Of a stretch of DNA of 58,710 bases, positions 1 through 9,492 are shown one piece after another (within the stretch, counting starts at the first letter, position 1; every line of letters begins with the position of its first letter). A model generated the notes under the pieces. That model was given only the letters and a program-made list of their open reading frames with translations, was not told the DNA's origin and searched no databases. Source of the stretch: Candidatus Eiseniibacteriota bacterium. Lineage in GTDB: Bacteria > Eisenbacteria > RBG-16-71-46. Both the position numbers and the translations under genes were made by a program. The stretch is taken from NCBI GenBank assembly GCA_016215625.1, contig JACRIW010000108.1:1-58710 (forward strand). Direction: 5' to 3'.

Positions 1-1206
1 CTGCCCTCCAAGCGCGCGGCGGCCGCGGCGCAGGTCGAACATCGGCACACGGCGTTCGCCGCGGAAACCGGCGTCGGCACGGCGTGCGTGGACGCACTGC
101 TCGCCGAGTGGCGCGAGACAGTGGCCTCGCACGCGAGCGCCAGGGCGCTGCAGGGCGCCGAGCGCGACCACAAGCTCGCGTTCGGCGAGCGCTTCGCCGC
201 GGCGCTGTTCGCCGCCGGGCGCGTGGCACGCGGCGTGAAGGCGACCGCCGTGCTCGCGGGCGACGCCGGGCTCGTGACCGACGAGCGCTTCGGCGCCGCG
301 CACCCGCTGCCCGAGGCGACGGCGCGGCTCGAGCAGGCGCTCTCGCGCCGCGACGACATCGCCGTCGTCACCGGCTTCCTCGGGCGCACGCTCGACGGTC
401 GCGTCACCACGCTCGGCCGCGGCGGCTCGGACTACAGCGCGGCCATCGTCGGCGCGGCGGCCGGCGTGGACGAGATCCAGATCTGGACCGACACGAGCGG
501 CATGCTGAGCGCCGATCCCCGGATCGTGCCCGAAGCTCGGCCCGTGTCCGAGCTGAGCTTCGCCGAGGCGAGCGAGCTCGCGTACTTCGGCGCCAAGGTG
601 CTGCACCCGAAGACGCTCCTGCCGGCGATCGAGCGCGGCATTCCCGTGCGCATCCTGAACACCGCGCGCCCCGACGACGCGGGCTCGCGCATCACCGCGG
701 CGTCGGCGCCCGAGGCCGGCTCGTGGGGCGTGAAGTCGATCGCGAGCAAGAAGGGCGTGACGGCGGTGACGATCGTGAGCACGCGCATGCTGCTCGCGCA
801 CGGCTTTCTCGCGCGCGTGTTCGAGGTGTTCGGGCGGCACCACCTGGTCGTGGACCTCGTGACGACGTCCGAGGTCTCGATCTCGGTGACGCTCGACGAC
901 ACCTCACGGCTCGACGACGCGCTCGCGGAGCTCGAGGGCATCGGCCGCGTCGAGGTGCGCGAGAACCTCGCGGTGATCGCGGTCGTCGGCGAGGGCGCGC
1001 CCACGCGGCTCGGGCTCGCGGGCCACGTGTTCACGCTGCTCGGCGGCGTGGGCATCGGTGTGGAGATGATTTCGCAGGGCGCCTCGCGCGTGAACCTGTC
1101 GTTCGTCGTGCGCGGCGAGGACGCCGACCGTGCCGTGCGCCTGCTGCACCGCGGGATCGGACTGGATGTGGAGTTGCCGGCAGCGCCGGGGGCGGCGACG
1201 AAGTAA
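1..1206 (+). CDS. lysC: Aspartate kinase, 5'-truncated by the window edge
   Basis: Aspartate kinase phosphorylates aspartate, the first step toward lysine, threonine and methionine. The reading frame is open from base 1, so the N-terminal Lys-rich kinase start lies outside the window. A GTG at 88 is only an internal codon. Visible are the kinase core (TGFLGRTLDGRVTTLGRGGSD, then WTDTSGMLSADPRIVP and AYFGAKVLHPKTLLPA), followed by two ACT-type regulatory modules. The second module begins near the AVIAVVGEG segment and contains GIGVEMISQGASRVNLSF, where family members bind an allosteric amino acid. The order kinase-ACT-ACT and the long insertion resemble lysine-sensitive AK III. It ends 62 bases before pabB and may be co-transcribed with it. 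Which end product inhibits it cannot be read here. Confidence 0.9.
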   Translation: MPSKRAAAAAQVEHRHTAFAAETGVGTACVDALLAEWRETVASHASARALQGAERDHKLAFGERFAAALFAAGRVARGVKATAVLAGDAGLVTDERFGAAHPLPEATARLEQALSRRDDIAVVTGFLGRTLDGRVTTLGRGGSDYSAAIVGAAAGVDEIQIWTDTSGMLSADPRIVPEARPVSELSFAEASELAYFGAKVLHPKTLLPAIERGIPVRILNTARPDDAGSRITAASAPEAGSWGVKSIASKKGVTAVTIVSTRMLLAHGFLARVFEVFGRHHLVVDLVTTSEVSISVTLDDTSRLDDALAELEGIGRVEVRENLAVIAVVGEGAPTRLGLAGHVFTLLGGVGIGVEMISQGASRVNLSFVVRGEDADRAVRLLHRGIGLDVELPAAPGAATK

Positions 1207-1268
1207 CGAGCACGTGCGGAACCGGCACTTCTTTGACCCCCCTCTCCCGCGCCCCTAACTTCCGCGCC

Positions 1269-2708
1269 ATGCCACCACGCGTCGAACTCCCGCTCGTCCA
1301 CCTGCTCGAGACCGATCGCCCGCTGGCGCCGCTGCGCCAGCTCGCGGGGCTCGCGCATCCGTTCCTGCTGCACTCCTCGCTCCCGGACGGCGCCGAGTCG
1401 CCGGTGCGGCGCGCACGCTGGACGTTCTTCGGCGCGGAGCCGTTCGCGGTGCTGCGCGCGGGCGATCACGCCGCGGCCATGCGCACGTTCCGCCACTTCG
1501 CCGAGGTGGCGCCGCAGACGGGCGCCGAGCTGGCCTCGGGCGCGCCGTTCACGGGCGGCGCGGTGGGCTACTGGGCGTACGACTACGGCCGCCGCCTCGA
1601 ACGCTGGCCGGAGGGCGCGCGCGACGACCTGCAGCTGCCGGACTTCGCGTTCGCGCTCTACGACGTGGTCGGCGCGTACGACCACGACACCGCGCGCATG
1701 TGGCTGTTCTCGAGCGGACTGCCGTTCGAAGGCGCCGACGCCGTCGCGCGTGCGAAGGAACGGCTCGAACTGTTCCGCGCGCGCATGCTCGGCCCGGGCC
1801 GCGCTCCGGTCAGCGTGCAGCGGCCGGTCTCCGCGCCCGCCGCGCAGGGCACGCACACGCGCGAGGGCTGGATCCGCGGCGTGACCGCGGTGCAGGAGCA
1901 CATCCGCCGCGGCGACATCTTCCAGGCCAACCTCACGCAGCGCTGGCGCATCGAGCAGCCCGCGGCGCTCGCGCTCGCGCCGACGCTGTACGAGTCGCTC
2001 GTGCAGCACTCGCCCGCGCCGTACGCCGCGTACCTCGACCTCGGCGATCACGCGCTGCTGTCGGCGAGCCCCGAACGCTTCCTCGAGCTGCGCGGCCAGC
2101 ACGTCGAGACGCGGCCGATCAAGGGCACGCGCCCGCGCGGCGTCACGCCGGAGCAGGACGCGGCGCTCGGCGCCGAGCTGCTCGCGAGCGCCAAGGACCG
2201 CGCCGAGAACGTGATGATCGTGGACGTGCTGCGCAACGACCTCGGGCGCGTGTGCGAGACCGGCACGGTCGAGGCCGCGCGCGTGTGCGAGCTGGAGACG
2301 TTCCCGCAGGTGCACCACTTGACGAGCACCGTCACGGGACGGTTGCGCGACGGGCTCGACGCGTTCGACCTGCTGCACGCGTGCTTCCCCGGCGGCTCGA
2401 TCACGGGCGCGCCCAAGCTGCGCGCGATCGAGATCATCGACCGGCTCGAGCCCGTGCGGCGCCACGCCTACACCGGCGCGATCGGCTGGATGGGCTGGAA
2501 CGGCGACGCCGACTGGAACGTGGCCATTCGCACCGCGACCGCGACGTCGCAGTCGCTCGTGTTCGCGGCGGGCGGCGGCATCACCGCCGACTCCGACCCC
2601 GAGGCCGAGTACGCCGAGTCGCACGACAAGGCCGAGGGCATGCGCAAGGCGTTCTCGGCCGTGCTCGGCGACATCACGCTCGCGAACGGTGGAGGAGACG
2701 GCGCTTGA
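1269..2708 (+). CDS. pabB: Aminodeoxychorismate synthase component I
   Basis: This 479-residue protein belongs to the chorismate-utilising TrpE/PabB family and should make 4-amino-4-deoxychorismate for folate synthesis. The PIKGTRPRG motif at 283-291 carries the lysine (K286) typical of PabB; anthranilate synthases have Ala there. AENVMIVDVLRNDLGR at 312-327 and FPGGSITGAPK at 373-383 complete the chorismate and Mg site. The ATG at 1269 is chosen because the conserved N-terminal domain begins just after it. The frame stays open further upstream, but only opposite lysC. The next gene overlaps its stop codon and encodes a class-IV PLP enzyme of the aminodeoxychorismate lyase type, which supports the pathway. 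No glutaminase partner (pabA) is present in the window. Confidence 0.9.
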   Translation: MPPRVELPLVHLLETDRPLAPLRQLAGLAHPFLLHSSLPDGAESPVRRARWTFFGAEPFAVLRAGDHAAAMRTFRHFAEVAPQTGAELASGAPFTGGAVGYWAYDYGRRLERWPEGARDDLQLPDFAFALYDVVGAYDHDTARMWLFSSGLPFEGADAVARAKERLELFRARMLGPGRAPVSVQRPVSAPAAQGTHTREGWIRGVTAVQEHIRRGDIFQANLTQRWRIEQPAALALAPTLYESLVQHSPAPYAAYLDLGDHALLSASPERFLELRGQHVETRPIKGTRPRGVTPEQDAALGAELLASAKDRAENVMIVDVLRNDLGRVCETGTVEAARVCELETFPQVHHLTSTVTGRLRDGLDAFDLLHACFPGGSITGAPKLRAIEIIDRLEPVRRHAYTGAIGWMGWNGDADWNVAIRTATATSQSLVFAAGGGITADSDPEAEYAESHDKAEGMRKAFSAVLGDITLANGGGDGA

Positions 2709-3577
2709 GCTGGCCGCTCGCCCCCGGAGCGCGGCAGCCCGACACGCCGATCTGGGCGAACGGGCGCATCGTGCGCGGCGACGAGGCCGCGACGAGCCTG
2801 TTCGATCGCGGCACGCGCGACGGCGGCGGCATCTTCGAGACGCTTCGCGTGTACGACGGCCGGCCGTTCGCGTGGCAGCGCCACATGGAGCGGCTCGTGC
2901 TGGCCGCGGCCGAGCTGGGATTCCCGGTGCCACCGCGCCCGAGCGCGATGCGCGACGCGATCGGCGAGCTGCTCGACGCGCAGTCGCTGCGCGACGCCGT
3001 CGTGCGCATCACGGTGACGCGCGGCATCGCGGGCGGGCGCCCGACGCGCGCGGGCGCGTGGATCGACGCGCAGCCGCTGGGGGCGCGCCTCTGGCGCGGC
3101 ACGCGCAGCGGTGACGCGGCGGCGATCGTGTCGCCGCTCGTGTTCGATCTCGGCTGGATGGGCGCGTACAAGACCACGAGCCGCATGGCCTGGGACCTGG
3201 CGCGCGAGCAGGCGATCGCGATCGGCGCCGACGAGGCGCTGCTCGTCTCGAGCTCGGGCGAACTGCTCGAGGGCTCGGCGAGCAACGTGTTCGTCGTGAA
3301 GGGCGGCGAGGTGCTCACGCCCCCGCTCTCGAGCCGCATCCTGCCCGGCGTGACGCGCGCGGTCGTGCTGCAGCTCTGCGCGGAGCTGGGCATCCCGGCG
3401 CGCGAGTGCGTGCTGCAGGCTGGAGGCCTGCGTGAGTGCGAGTCGCTGTTCCTGACCAACTCCGTTCAGGAAATCCTGCCGGTCGCCACGCTGGACGGCC
3501 GTGCGCTGCCCTCGCGCGACGTGCCGCAGCGGCTGCTCGCCGCATACCGCGAGCACGTCGCCGCGCAGCGGGACTGA
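2705..3577 (+). CDS. pabC: Aminodeoxychorismate lyase-like class IV PLP enzyme
   Basis: A 290-residue fold-type IV PLP enzyme. It has SLFDRGTRDGGGIFETLRV at 31-49, the PLP lysine in GAYKTTSR (K156), and GELLEGSASNVFVV, which holds the conserved Glu-Gly-Ser-x-N segment. The family includes aminodeoxychorismate lyase (PabC), branched-chain aminotransferase and D-amino acid transaminase. The lyase is favoured because the gene starts inside the stop codon of pabB. The start is a TTG at 2705, overlapping TGA as TTGA, so translation is probably coupled to pabB. Lyase versus transaminase specificity cannot be settled from sequence alone. A weak 8-bp stem follows the stop codon. Confidence 0.82.
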   Translation: MSWPLAPGARQPDTPIWANGRIVRGDEAATSLFDRGTRDGGGIFETLRVYDGRPFAWQRHMERLVLAAAELGFPVPPRPSAMRDAIGELLDAQSLRDAVVRITVTRGIAGGRPTRAGAWIDAQPLGARLWRGTRSGDAAAIVSPLVFDLGWMGAYKTTSRMAWDLAREQAIAIGADEALLVSSSGELLEGSASNVFVVKGGEVLTPPLSSRILPGVTRAVVLQLCAELGIPARECVLQAGGLRECESLFLTNSVQEILPVATLDGRALPSRDVPQRLLAAYREHVAAQRD

Positions 3578-3578
3578 C

Positions 3579-3605
3579 GGCGCGGCCGCGGCCCTTCGCC
3601 GCGCC
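3579..3605 (+). terminator. Weak terminator-like hairpin after pabC
   Basis: An 8-bp perfect stem (GGCGCGGC / GCCGCGCC, arms 3579-3586 and 3598-3605) overlaps the end region of pabC and is followed by AAATC rather than a T run. It could be a weak or factor-assisted terminator. Confidence 0.35.
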
Positions 3606-3883
3606 AAATCCCCCAGCGCGACGCGACGTCACCCTCGCCGTCGCACCCTCGCGACGGTCGTCGCGACCCTCGAGCGGACCGCGCGACGCCCGCATCGCCC
3701 CCATGCACCGGCAATTCCGCTCAAGTGTGGCGCGAACCTGACGAAACTTCAGAGTGGAGAGCGCGACATCGGGTGGCACATGACGTGCTCACATGGAAGT
3801 GAGTCCCACCGGCTGGTCGCGCCGCCGGGCAGACGCCCTGCGCGCGGACACCGGATCGCCGAAGCGAACCCGGGAGCGTGCAC
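3606..3883 (+). other. Non-coding gap between pabC and the hydrolase
   Basis: No gene with plausible composition is seen here. The only notable items are a sigma-54-like element at 3774-3789 and the GGGAG ribosome site just before the hydrolase ATG. Confidence 0.6.
3774..3789 (+). promoter_or_regulatory. Candidate sigma-54 (-24/-12) promoter
   Basis: The sequence TGGCAC-N5-GTGCT has GG and GC exactly ten bases apart, matching the RpoN consensus TGGCAC-N5-TTGCA except at one or two positions. It lies about 95 bases upstream of the hydrolase start. No enhancer-binding regulator is encoded nearby, and chance occurrence in GC-rich DNA cannot be excluded. Confidence 0.35.
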
Positions 3884-5254
3884 ATGCAGGTCAAGGGCGG
3901 ACGCCTCGAACTGCTCGTACCGCACATGCTGCGCAGCCAGCTGCTGCGCCCCGGATTCGTGCGCCTCTCGCTCAAGCTCGGCGCCGCGCGCTCGATGCCC
4001 GCCTGGGCGAAGCTCCAGTTCACCCAGCACGGAGTCGGCGAAACCGACCTCGACGACGTGCTCGGCCGCGTCACGAGCCTCGAGTCCTGGTCCGACGAGT
4101 GGGAAGCGACCGCGCGCGCCTACGAGAAGCGCGGGCGCGACGCGATCGAGTTCGGCAAGGTGCGCGAAGCCTCGCGTCACTTCCTGACCGCCTCGGCCGC
4201 GTACAACTTCGCGCAGTACGTCCTGTTCATGGACCCCGAGCGCAAGCGCCAGCTGCACGCGGGCTGCGTGCGCGCCTACGCGAGCGCCGCGCCCCACTTC
4301 GACGTGCCCGCGGTGCCGTTCGAGGTGCCGTTCCGCCGCTACCTGCTGCGCGGCTACCTGCGCGTGCCGCCCGGCGACGGGCCGCGCCCGGTCGTGGTGA
4401 TCTTCAACGGCACGAACGCCGTGAAGGAGGAGCTGCACTGGTGGGCGGACGCGTTCGTGCAGCGCGGCTGCGCCGTGTGCACGTTCGACGGGCCCGGACT
4501 CGGCGAGACGTTCCACCGCCTCGGCCACGTCGGCGAGCCGCGCCCGATCGGCGTCGCGATCATGAACCACATCGAGGCGCACCCCGAGCTGGACCCCGAC
4601 GCGGTCGGCTTCATGGGGCTGTCGCTCGGCGGCTACTGCGCGATCCGCATGGCCGCGCACGATCCGCGCGTGAAGGCCGTGTGTGCGGTGAGCCCGCCGT
4701 ACTCGGCGGACGTCTACTGGAACGTCACGCTCGCGAGCATGCGCCGCGAGCTGGCGTCGCTCTACGACATGCCGGTCGAGGAGATGGACAAGCACATCCC
4801 GCGCATCACGCTCGACGGCGTGATCGACACGCTCGACCGCCCGCTCATGGTGGCCGGCGGCGGGCGCGACATGATCACGCCCGGCGACGAAGCGTTCCGG
4901 ATCTTCGAGTCGGCGCGCTGCGAGCGCGAGCTGGTGTTCTACCCGCGCGCCGCGCACGAGTGCTTCAACGTGCTCTCCGACCTGCGCCCGCGCATGGTCG
5001 GCTGGATGACGCGGCAGCTCGCGCGCCATCGGCCCGGCATGGTCGCGCGCCCCAAGCGCGCCGTGCCGCCGCGCGACTACGCGTACTTCGCGGCGGAAGC
5101 CTGCGACCCGGACTTCGCCGACGAACTGCGCGGCGAGCAGCATCCGGTCGAGTGGCACGAGCGCACCGAGCAGCCCGGCCTGAGCGCGAACTTCCGCTGG
5201 CCGTGGCTCGTGGACCGCTCGCTCGAAGTGGTGCACCGCGCCGCGATCGCCTGA
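3884..5254 (+). CDS. Alpha/beta hydrolase (FrsA / pseudooxynicotine-hydrolase-like)
   Basis: A 456-residue cytoplasmic alpha/beta-hydrolase with a helical N-terminal cap of about 150 residues. This layout is seen in FrsA-like esterases and 2,6-dihydroxypseudooxynicotine hydrolase. The catalytic triad can be placed: nucleophile S247 in GFMGLSLGGY, acid D329 in GGGRDMITP and histidine H358 in AAHECFN. VVVIFNGTNAVKEE near 170-183 is the oxyanion-side strand and loop. The ATG at 3884 is preferred over a GTG at 3878, because GGGAG at 3872-3876 is correctly spaced only for the ATG. The gene stands alone and is convergent with the next gene. The substrate is unknown; C-C or ester hydrolysis of a small molecule is the family expectation. 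Confidence 0.8.
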   Translation: MQVKGGRLELLVPHMLRSQLLRPGFVRLSLKLGAARSMPAWAKLQFTQHGVGETDLDDVLGRVTSLESWSDEWEATARAYEKRGRDAIEFGKVREASRHFLTASAAYNFAQYVLFMDPERKRQLHAGCVRAYASAAPHFDVPAVPFEVPFRRYLLRGYLRVPPGDGPRPVVVIFNGTNAVKEELHWWADAFVQRGCAVCTFDGPGLGETFHRLGHVGEPRPIGVAIMNHIEAHPELDPDAVGFMGLSLGGYCAIRMAAHDPRVKAVCAVSPPYSADVYWNVTLASMRRELASLYDMPVEEMDKHIPRITLDGVIDTLDRPLMVAGGGRDMITPGDEAFRIFESARCERELVFYPRAAHECFNVLSDLRPRMVGWMTRQLARHRPGMVARPKRAVPPRDYAYFAAEACDPDFADELRGEQHPVEWHERTEQPGLSANFRWPWLVDRSLEVVHRAAIA

Positions 5255-5287
5255 GGCGGCCCCGGCGTGCGTCGTCCGCGGGCGCCG

Positions 5288-5974
5288 TTACCGCCGTCCG
5301 CTCTTCACCGCGCCCCAGCTCGAGCGCCGCACGGCCGTCGTCGTGTCGAGCACCGTCGCCGACGTCGTGAAGATCCAGTCCCCGCTCGGCTCCTCCGAGC
5401 CGTTCGCGGCGTTGCCCGCGGCGTAGAACGTCACGCTGCCCGCCGGGGACGCCGGTGCGGTCCAGTCGAAGCTCCAGGTGACCGGGCCGAGTTCGCCGTC
5501 GTGCGCGCCGAGCACGTTCTGCTCGACGTACCAGCGGTCGCTCCACGGACCCGCGCCGAGATGCACGACCTGCATCGAATCGGGATCGCGCACCGAGAAC
5601 GTGCCCGCCGTCGCGCCGGTCGCGGCGTCGACCGCCGTCAGCTGGAAGCCCCAGCGCGGCACGATCGCCACGGCGCTCGAGTCGCAGCCCAGCTCGACCC
5701 GCAGCGTGTAGGTGCGGCCCGGCACGTAGTAGGCCGGCAGGTCGAGCACGCTCAGGTGTCCGCTCGCCACGTTCAGGTTCGGGATCGGCTGGCCCTCCCC
5801 GTCGAAGGTGAGGGGGCACTCCGTGCAGGTGGGCTCCTGCGGGTGGGCGCCGACAGCCGGGGCGCCGGTCTTGGAGGGCAGCGGACCGCTAGAATAGTGC
5901 GTCGAGGCCAGCGCGGCGGCGGCGAGCAGCGTCGCGCCGAAGGCGGCCAGCACGGGCGAGATCGATCGGGACAT
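5288..5974 (-). CDS. Secreted choice-of-anchor V / reeler-like protein
   Basis: A 228-residue exported protein. The signal peptide (MSRSISPVLAAFGATLLAAAALAS) is followed by TGAPAVGAHPQEPTCTECP, the Thr-Gly-Ala-Pro...Cys-x-x-Cys signature at the front of choice-of-anchor V domains. The beta-rich domain then contains YYVPGRTYTLRVEL and GFQLTAVD strands and WDWT-like features of reelin-type modules. The usual haem-like CxxCH is here CTECP, so haem binding is not expected. In this family such domains sit on outer-surface proteins, often with a C-terminal anchor. None is seen here, and the chain ends in VRRSSWGAVKSGRR. A GTGACG-18-TAGACT promoter candidate lies upstream on the same strand. The function is unknown. 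Confidence 0.7.
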   Translation of the reverse strand: MSRSISPVLAAFGATLLAAAALASTHYSSGPLPSKTGAPAVGAHPQEPTCTECPLTFDGEGQPIPNLNVASGHLSVLDLPAYYVPGRTYTLRVELGCDSSAVAIVPRWGFQLTAVDAATGATAGTFSVRDPDSMQVVHLGAGPWSDRWYVEQNVLGAHDGELGPVTWSFDWTAPASPAGSVTFYAAGNAANGSEEPSGDWIFTTSATVLDTTTAVRRSSWGAVKSGRR

Positions 5975-6030
5975 CGGCGGGACTCCGGGCCGGCCGGGGC
6001 CGGCGAAAGGGGTTCGGGGCGACGGCGGGC

Positions 6031-6060
6031 AGTCTAGGCGACCCCGGCCGGGCCCGTCAC
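6031..6060 (-). promoter_or_regulatory. Candidate sigma-70 promoter for the reeler-like gene
   Basis: On the minus strand, GTGACG (6060-6055) and TAGACT (6036-6031) are separated by 18 bases and sit about 57 bases before the start codon. The pattern resembles the stronger GTGACA-18-TATCAT element before the glucan phosphorylase. Confidence 0.4.
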
Positions 6061-6161
6061 CCACCCCCGGCTCCGCGAAATGGTCCGAAACGCCGCAGGG
6101 TTCGGCGCGTCCAAGAGGCAGCGTTCCAAACTGCTGCAATACCTGTTCAAGGAGTATTCAC

Positions 6162-7421
6162 TTGAAGGTCGCGATCATCGGCTCCGGCATCTCCGGGCTG
6201 ACCGTGGCGGCGCACCTGCACGGCGCCCACGAGGTCACCGTGTTCGAAGCCGCCTCCCACATCGGCGGGCACACGCACACCGTGCGCGTGGACACGCCCG
6301 CGGGGCCGTTCGACGTGGACACGGGGTTCGTCGTCTTCAACGAGCGCACCTACCCCGAGTTCTGCGCGATGCTCGCGCGGCTCGGCGTGCCCTCGCGCGA
6401 GACGAGCATGGGCTTCGGCGTGTCCGACCAGCGCAGCGGCCTCGAGTACGGCGGCGAGACGCTCGACGCGGTGTTCGCGCAGCGCCGCAACCTCGTGAAC
6501 CCCGCGTTCCTCCGCATGCTGTCCGACATCCTGCGTTTCAACCGCGAGGCCGAGGGGCTCGTCGCCGGCGCGTACGCGCACGCGACGCTCGGCGAGCTGT
6601 GCAACGGCGCCGGCTTCTCGCCCGCCTTCCGCGACTCGTACCTCGTGCCCATGGGCGCGGCGATCTGGTCGGCGAGCGAGCGCGACATGCGCGCGTTCCC
6701 CGCCGCGTTCTTCGTGCGCTTCTTCCGCAACCACGGACTGCTCGAGCCGCCCGCGAAGCAGCCGCGCTGGCGCGTGGTCGCGAACGGCTCGCACGCCTAC
6801 GTGAAGCCGCTGATCGCGCCGTTCGCCGATCGCGTGCACACGAACACGCCGGTCCACGGAGTGCGTCGCACCACGGACGCCGTCGAAGTGCGCCTGGACG
6901 GCGCGACGCGGACCTTCGACGAAGTCGTCTTCGCGACGCACTCCGACCAGACGCTCGCGCTGCTGGCCGACGCCACGCCGCTCGAGCGCGAGGTGCTCGG
7001 CGCGTTCCGCTACCAGGTCAACACCGCGGTGCTGCACACGGACACCGGCGTGCTGCCGCGCGCGCGCCGCGCGTGGGCGTCGTGGAACTACCACGTGCCC
7101 GCCGACCGCGGCGCGCCCGTGAGCGTCACGTACGACATGACGCACCTGCAGGGTCTCGCGTCGCCCGAACGATTCCTCGTCACGCTCAACGACTCGGGCC
7201 GCGTGCGCGAAGAGCGCGTGATCCGCCGCATGACGTTCGAGCACCCGATCTTCACGCACGACTCGCTCGCCGCACAGGCGCGGCACGCCGAGGTCAGCGG
7301 TTCGCACCGCGCGCACTTCTGCGGCGCCTACTGGCGGAACGGCTTCCACGAGGACGGCGTCGTGAGCGGGCTCGCCGTGGCGCGCGCGTTCGCCGCGCGG
7401 CCGGAACCGGTGTTCGCGTGA
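6162..7421 (+). CDS. FAD-dependent amine-oxidase-fold oxidoreductase (lipid operon gene 1)
   Basis: A 419-residue flavoprotein with an N-terminal dinucleotide-binding motif ([17 protein letters not shown]), then [13 protein letters not shown] and [15 protein letters not shown], typical of amine-oxidase/desaturase-like NAD(P)/FAD oxidoreductases. The end [22 protein letters not shown] is the FAD-pyrophosphate clamp. The start is a TTG at 6162 with AAGGAG seven bases upstream. It leads five genes joined by 4-base overlaps with DUF1365 and a cyclopropane-type methyltransferase, a gene order recurrent in many phyla and linked to unusual fatty-acid modification. A desaturase/dehydrogenase role on methylated acyl chains (as for UfaD in furan fatty acid synthesis) is inference. 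The upstream CCGAA-N11-TTCGG dyad at 6085-6105 might be an operator. Confidence 0.8.
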   Translation: MKVAIIGSGISGLTVAAHLHGAHEVTVFEAASHIGGHTHTVRVDTPAGPFDVDTGFVVFNERTYPEFCAMLARLGVPSRETSMGFGVSDQRSGLEYGGETLDAVFAQRRNLVNPAFLRMLSDILRFNREAEGLVAGAYAHATLGELCNGAGFSPAFRDSYLVPMGAAIWSASERDMRAFPAAFFVRFFRNHGLLEPPAKQPRWRVVANGSHAYVKPLIAPFADRVHTNTPVHGVRRTTDAVEVRLDGATRTFDEVVFATHSDQTLALLADATPLEREVLGAFRYQVNTAVLHTDTGVLPRARRAWASWNYHVPADRGAPVSVTYDMTHLQGLASPERFLVTLNDSGRVREERVIRRMTFEHPIFTHDSLAAQARHAEVSGSHRAHFCGAYWRNGFHEDGVVSGLAVARAFAARPEPVFA

Positions 7422-8194
7422 AGCTCGCGAGCGCGCTGTACGTGGGCTGGGTGCGGCACCGGCGCCACGCGCCGCGCGCGCACGCGTTTCGCTATCCGCT
7501 CTTCCTCACCTATCTCGACCTCTCCGAGGTCGACCGCGCGTTCGCTTCGAGCCCGTTCTGGAGCGCGTCCGGCCCCGCGCTCGCGCGCTTCGACCGCCGC
7601 GACTACTTCGGCGATCCCGCGCGACCGCTCGAGCAGTGCGTGCGCGACCTCGTGCAGGAGCGCACGGGCGCGCGCCCGGACGGCCCGGTGCGGCTGCTCA
7701 CGCACCTGCGCATGTTCGGCGTCGCGTTCAATCCCGTGAGCTTCTACTACTGCTTCGACGCCGCGGGCGAGCGCGTCGAGACGATCGTCGCCGAAGTGAG
7801 CAACACGCCGTGGAACGAGCGCCACTGCTACGTGCTCGACCGCCGCGCCCGCGGAGGGCCGCTCGCGTTCCGCAACGCGAAGGAGTTCCACGTCTCGCCG
7901 TTCCTGCCCATGGACCTCGTGCACCACTTCCGTTTCTCCCCTCCGGGCGCGCGGCTCGCCGTGCACATGGAGGACCACGACGCGCGCGGGCTCGTGTTCG
8001 ACGCGACGCTGTCGCTCGCGCGCCGCGAGATCACGGCGGGCTCGCTCGCCGGAACGCTCGCGCGGTTCCCGTTCATGACCGTGCAGGTCCTCGCCGGCAT
8101 CTACTGGGAGGCGCTCAAGCTCTGGCTCAAGCGCGTCCCCTGCTTCCCTCACCCGCGCGACGCCGCGGCCACACACTCCCGGAGCGCCGCATGA
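7418..8194 (+). CDS. DUF1365 family protein (lipid operon gene 2)
   Basis: A 258-residue DUF1365 protein. Its diagnostic segments are [20 protein letters not shown] at the N-terminus, [22 protein letters not shown] in the middle, [14 protein letters not shown], and [13 protein letters not shown] toward the end. The family has no established biochemical activity, but it almost always sits between an FAD amine-oxidase-like gene and a cyclopropane-fatty-acid synthase, as here. The GTG start at 7418 overlaps the stop of the upstream gene (GTGA). The C-terminus has a hydrophobic, amphipathic stretch ([19 protein letters not shown]), consistent with membrane association. A role in handling or modifying membrane acyl chains is inferred from context only. 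Confidence 0.85.
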   Translation: MKLASALYVGWVRHRRHAPRAHAFRYPLFLTYLDLSEVDRAFASSPFWSASGPALARFDRRDYFGDPARPLEQCVRDLVQERTGARPDGPVRLLTHLRMFGVAFNPVSFYYCFDAAGERVETIVAEVSNTPWNERHCYVLDRRARGGPLAFRNAKEFHVSPFLPMDLVHHFRFSPPGARLAVHMEDHDARGLVFDATLSLARREITAGSLAGTLARFPFMTVQVLAGIYWEALKLWLKRVPCFPHPRDAAATHSRSAA

Positions 8195-9492
8195 GCACGA
8201 TCGCACGCGACATCGCCCTGCCCGCCACGCCGCAGCCCTCGCTCGCCGAACGCCTCTCGCGCGAGGGCGTGCTGCGCTCGCTGGGCCAGCTGCGCTCCGG
8301 CACGCTGACGGTGTCCGAGCACGGTCGCAGCCTGCAGGTCGGCGCCGGAGGCGCCGCAGGCGCCGGGCCCGGAACGTCGTCGCTGGACGCGACGCTGCGC
8401 GTGCACGACCCGGTGTTCTGGCTCGAGGTCGCGACGGGCGGCGCCGTGGGCGCGTCCGAGTCGTACATGCGCGGCGAGTGGGACACCGACGACCTCACGA
8501 CGCTCATCCGGCTGCTCGCGCGCGACCGCGACGCGCTCGCGGGCCTCGAAGGCGGCTTCGCGTCGCTGCGCAAGCCGGTGCTGCACGCGCTGCACGCCAT
8601 GCGGCGCAACACGCGGCGCGGCTCGCGCGCGAACATCGAGGCGCACTACGACCTCGGCAACGACTTCTTCGCGACGTTCCTCGATCCGACGCTCATGTAC
8701 TCGTGCGCGGTGTTCCCGGACGAGGCGTCCGGTCTCGACGAAGCCGCCGTGCACAAGCTCGACGTGATCTGCGACCGGCTGCGCCTGTCGCCGGGGCAGG
8801 AAGTGCTCGAGATCGGCACGGGCTGGGGCGGGTTCGCGATCCACGCCGCGCGCCGCCACGGCGTGCGCGTCACTACGACCACGATCTCGCCCGCGCAGTA
8901 CGAGGTCGCCGCGCGCCGCGTGCGCGAGGCCGGGCTCGAGGACCGCATCACGCTCCTGCGCGAGGACTACCGCGACCTGCCCAAGCTCGGGCGGCGGTTC
9001 GACCGCGTCGTGAGCATCGAGATGATCGAGGCGGTCGGGCACGAATACCTGCACGAATACTTCCGCGTGATCGACGCGATGCTGAAGCACGACGGCCGCG
9101 CCGTGCTGCAGGCCATCGTCATCCGCGACCAGGACGAAGCCGCCTACAAGCGCGGCGTGGACTTCATCCAGCGCCACGTGTTCCCCGGCGGCGCGCTGCC
9201 GAGCGTGCGAGGCATGACCGAGGCCGCCGCGAAGGTGACGAGCCTGCGCACCGAGGCGATCGCCGACTACACACCGCACTACGCGCGCACGCTGCGCGAG
9301 TGGAGCGCGCGGTTCGAGTCGCGCCTCGACGACGTGCGTGCGCAGGGCTTCGACGAGCGATTCGTGCGGCTGTGGCGCTGGTATTTCGCGTACTGCGAGG
9401 CCGGGTTCCTCGAGCGCACGTGCGGGCTCGTGCAGCTCGAACTCGCGGGCGCCGCGCACGGGCGCGGCGACGGCGCGCGGACGCGCGCATGA
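8191..9492 (+). CDS. cfa: Cyclopropane-fatty-acyl-phospholipid synthase family methyltransferase (lipid operon gene 3)
   Basis: A 433-residue SAM-dependent enzyme of the CFA/mycolic-acid methyltransferase family. It acts on double bonds of phospholipid acyl chains at the membrane surface. It shows the N-terminal lipid-binding domain ([15 protein letters not shown] near 88-102), [13 protein letters not shown] (149-160), LMYSCAVF (168-175) and the SAM-binding motif [11 protein letters not shown] (206-216). [14 protein letters not shown] then carries the family's active-site Glu. The ATG at 8191 overlaps the preceding stop (ATGA). The product could be a cyclopropane ring or a simple methyl branch; paralogues such as UfaM methylate without ring closure. 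Its position beside the FAD oxidase and DUF1365 makes the second option a real possibility. Confidence 0.9.
   Translation: MSTIARDIALPATPQPSLAERLSREGVLRSLGQLRSGTLTVSEHGRSLQVGAGGAAGAGPGTSSLDATLRVHDPVFWLEVATGGAVGASESYMRGEWDTDDLTTLIRLLARDRDALAGLEGGFASLRKPVLHALHAMRRNTRRGSRANIEAHYDLGNDFFATFLDPTLMYSCAVFPDEASGLDEAAVHKLDVICDRLRLSPGQEVLEIGTGWGGFAIHAARRHGVRVTTTTISPAQYEVAARRVREAGLEDRITLLREDYRDLPKLGRRFDRVVSIEMIEAVGHEYLHEYFRVIDAMLKHDGRAVLQAIVIRDQDEAAYKRGVDFIQRHVFPGGALPSVRGMTEAAAKVTSLRTEAIADYTPHYARTLREWSARFESRLDDVRAQGFDERFVRLWRWYFAYCEAGFLERTCGLVQLELAGAAHGRGDGARTRA

Noticed and set aside
84..2708. An apparent fusion of an N-terminal segment to PabB in one frame
   Set aside because: The first 395 codons are out-of-frame translation of lysC. 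The PabB fold begins at the ATG at 1269.
432..2933. A minus-strand 833-codon open frame across lysC and pabB
   Set aside because: It spans two genuine genes on the other strand, is dominated by Arg, Ala and His and has no conserved motif.
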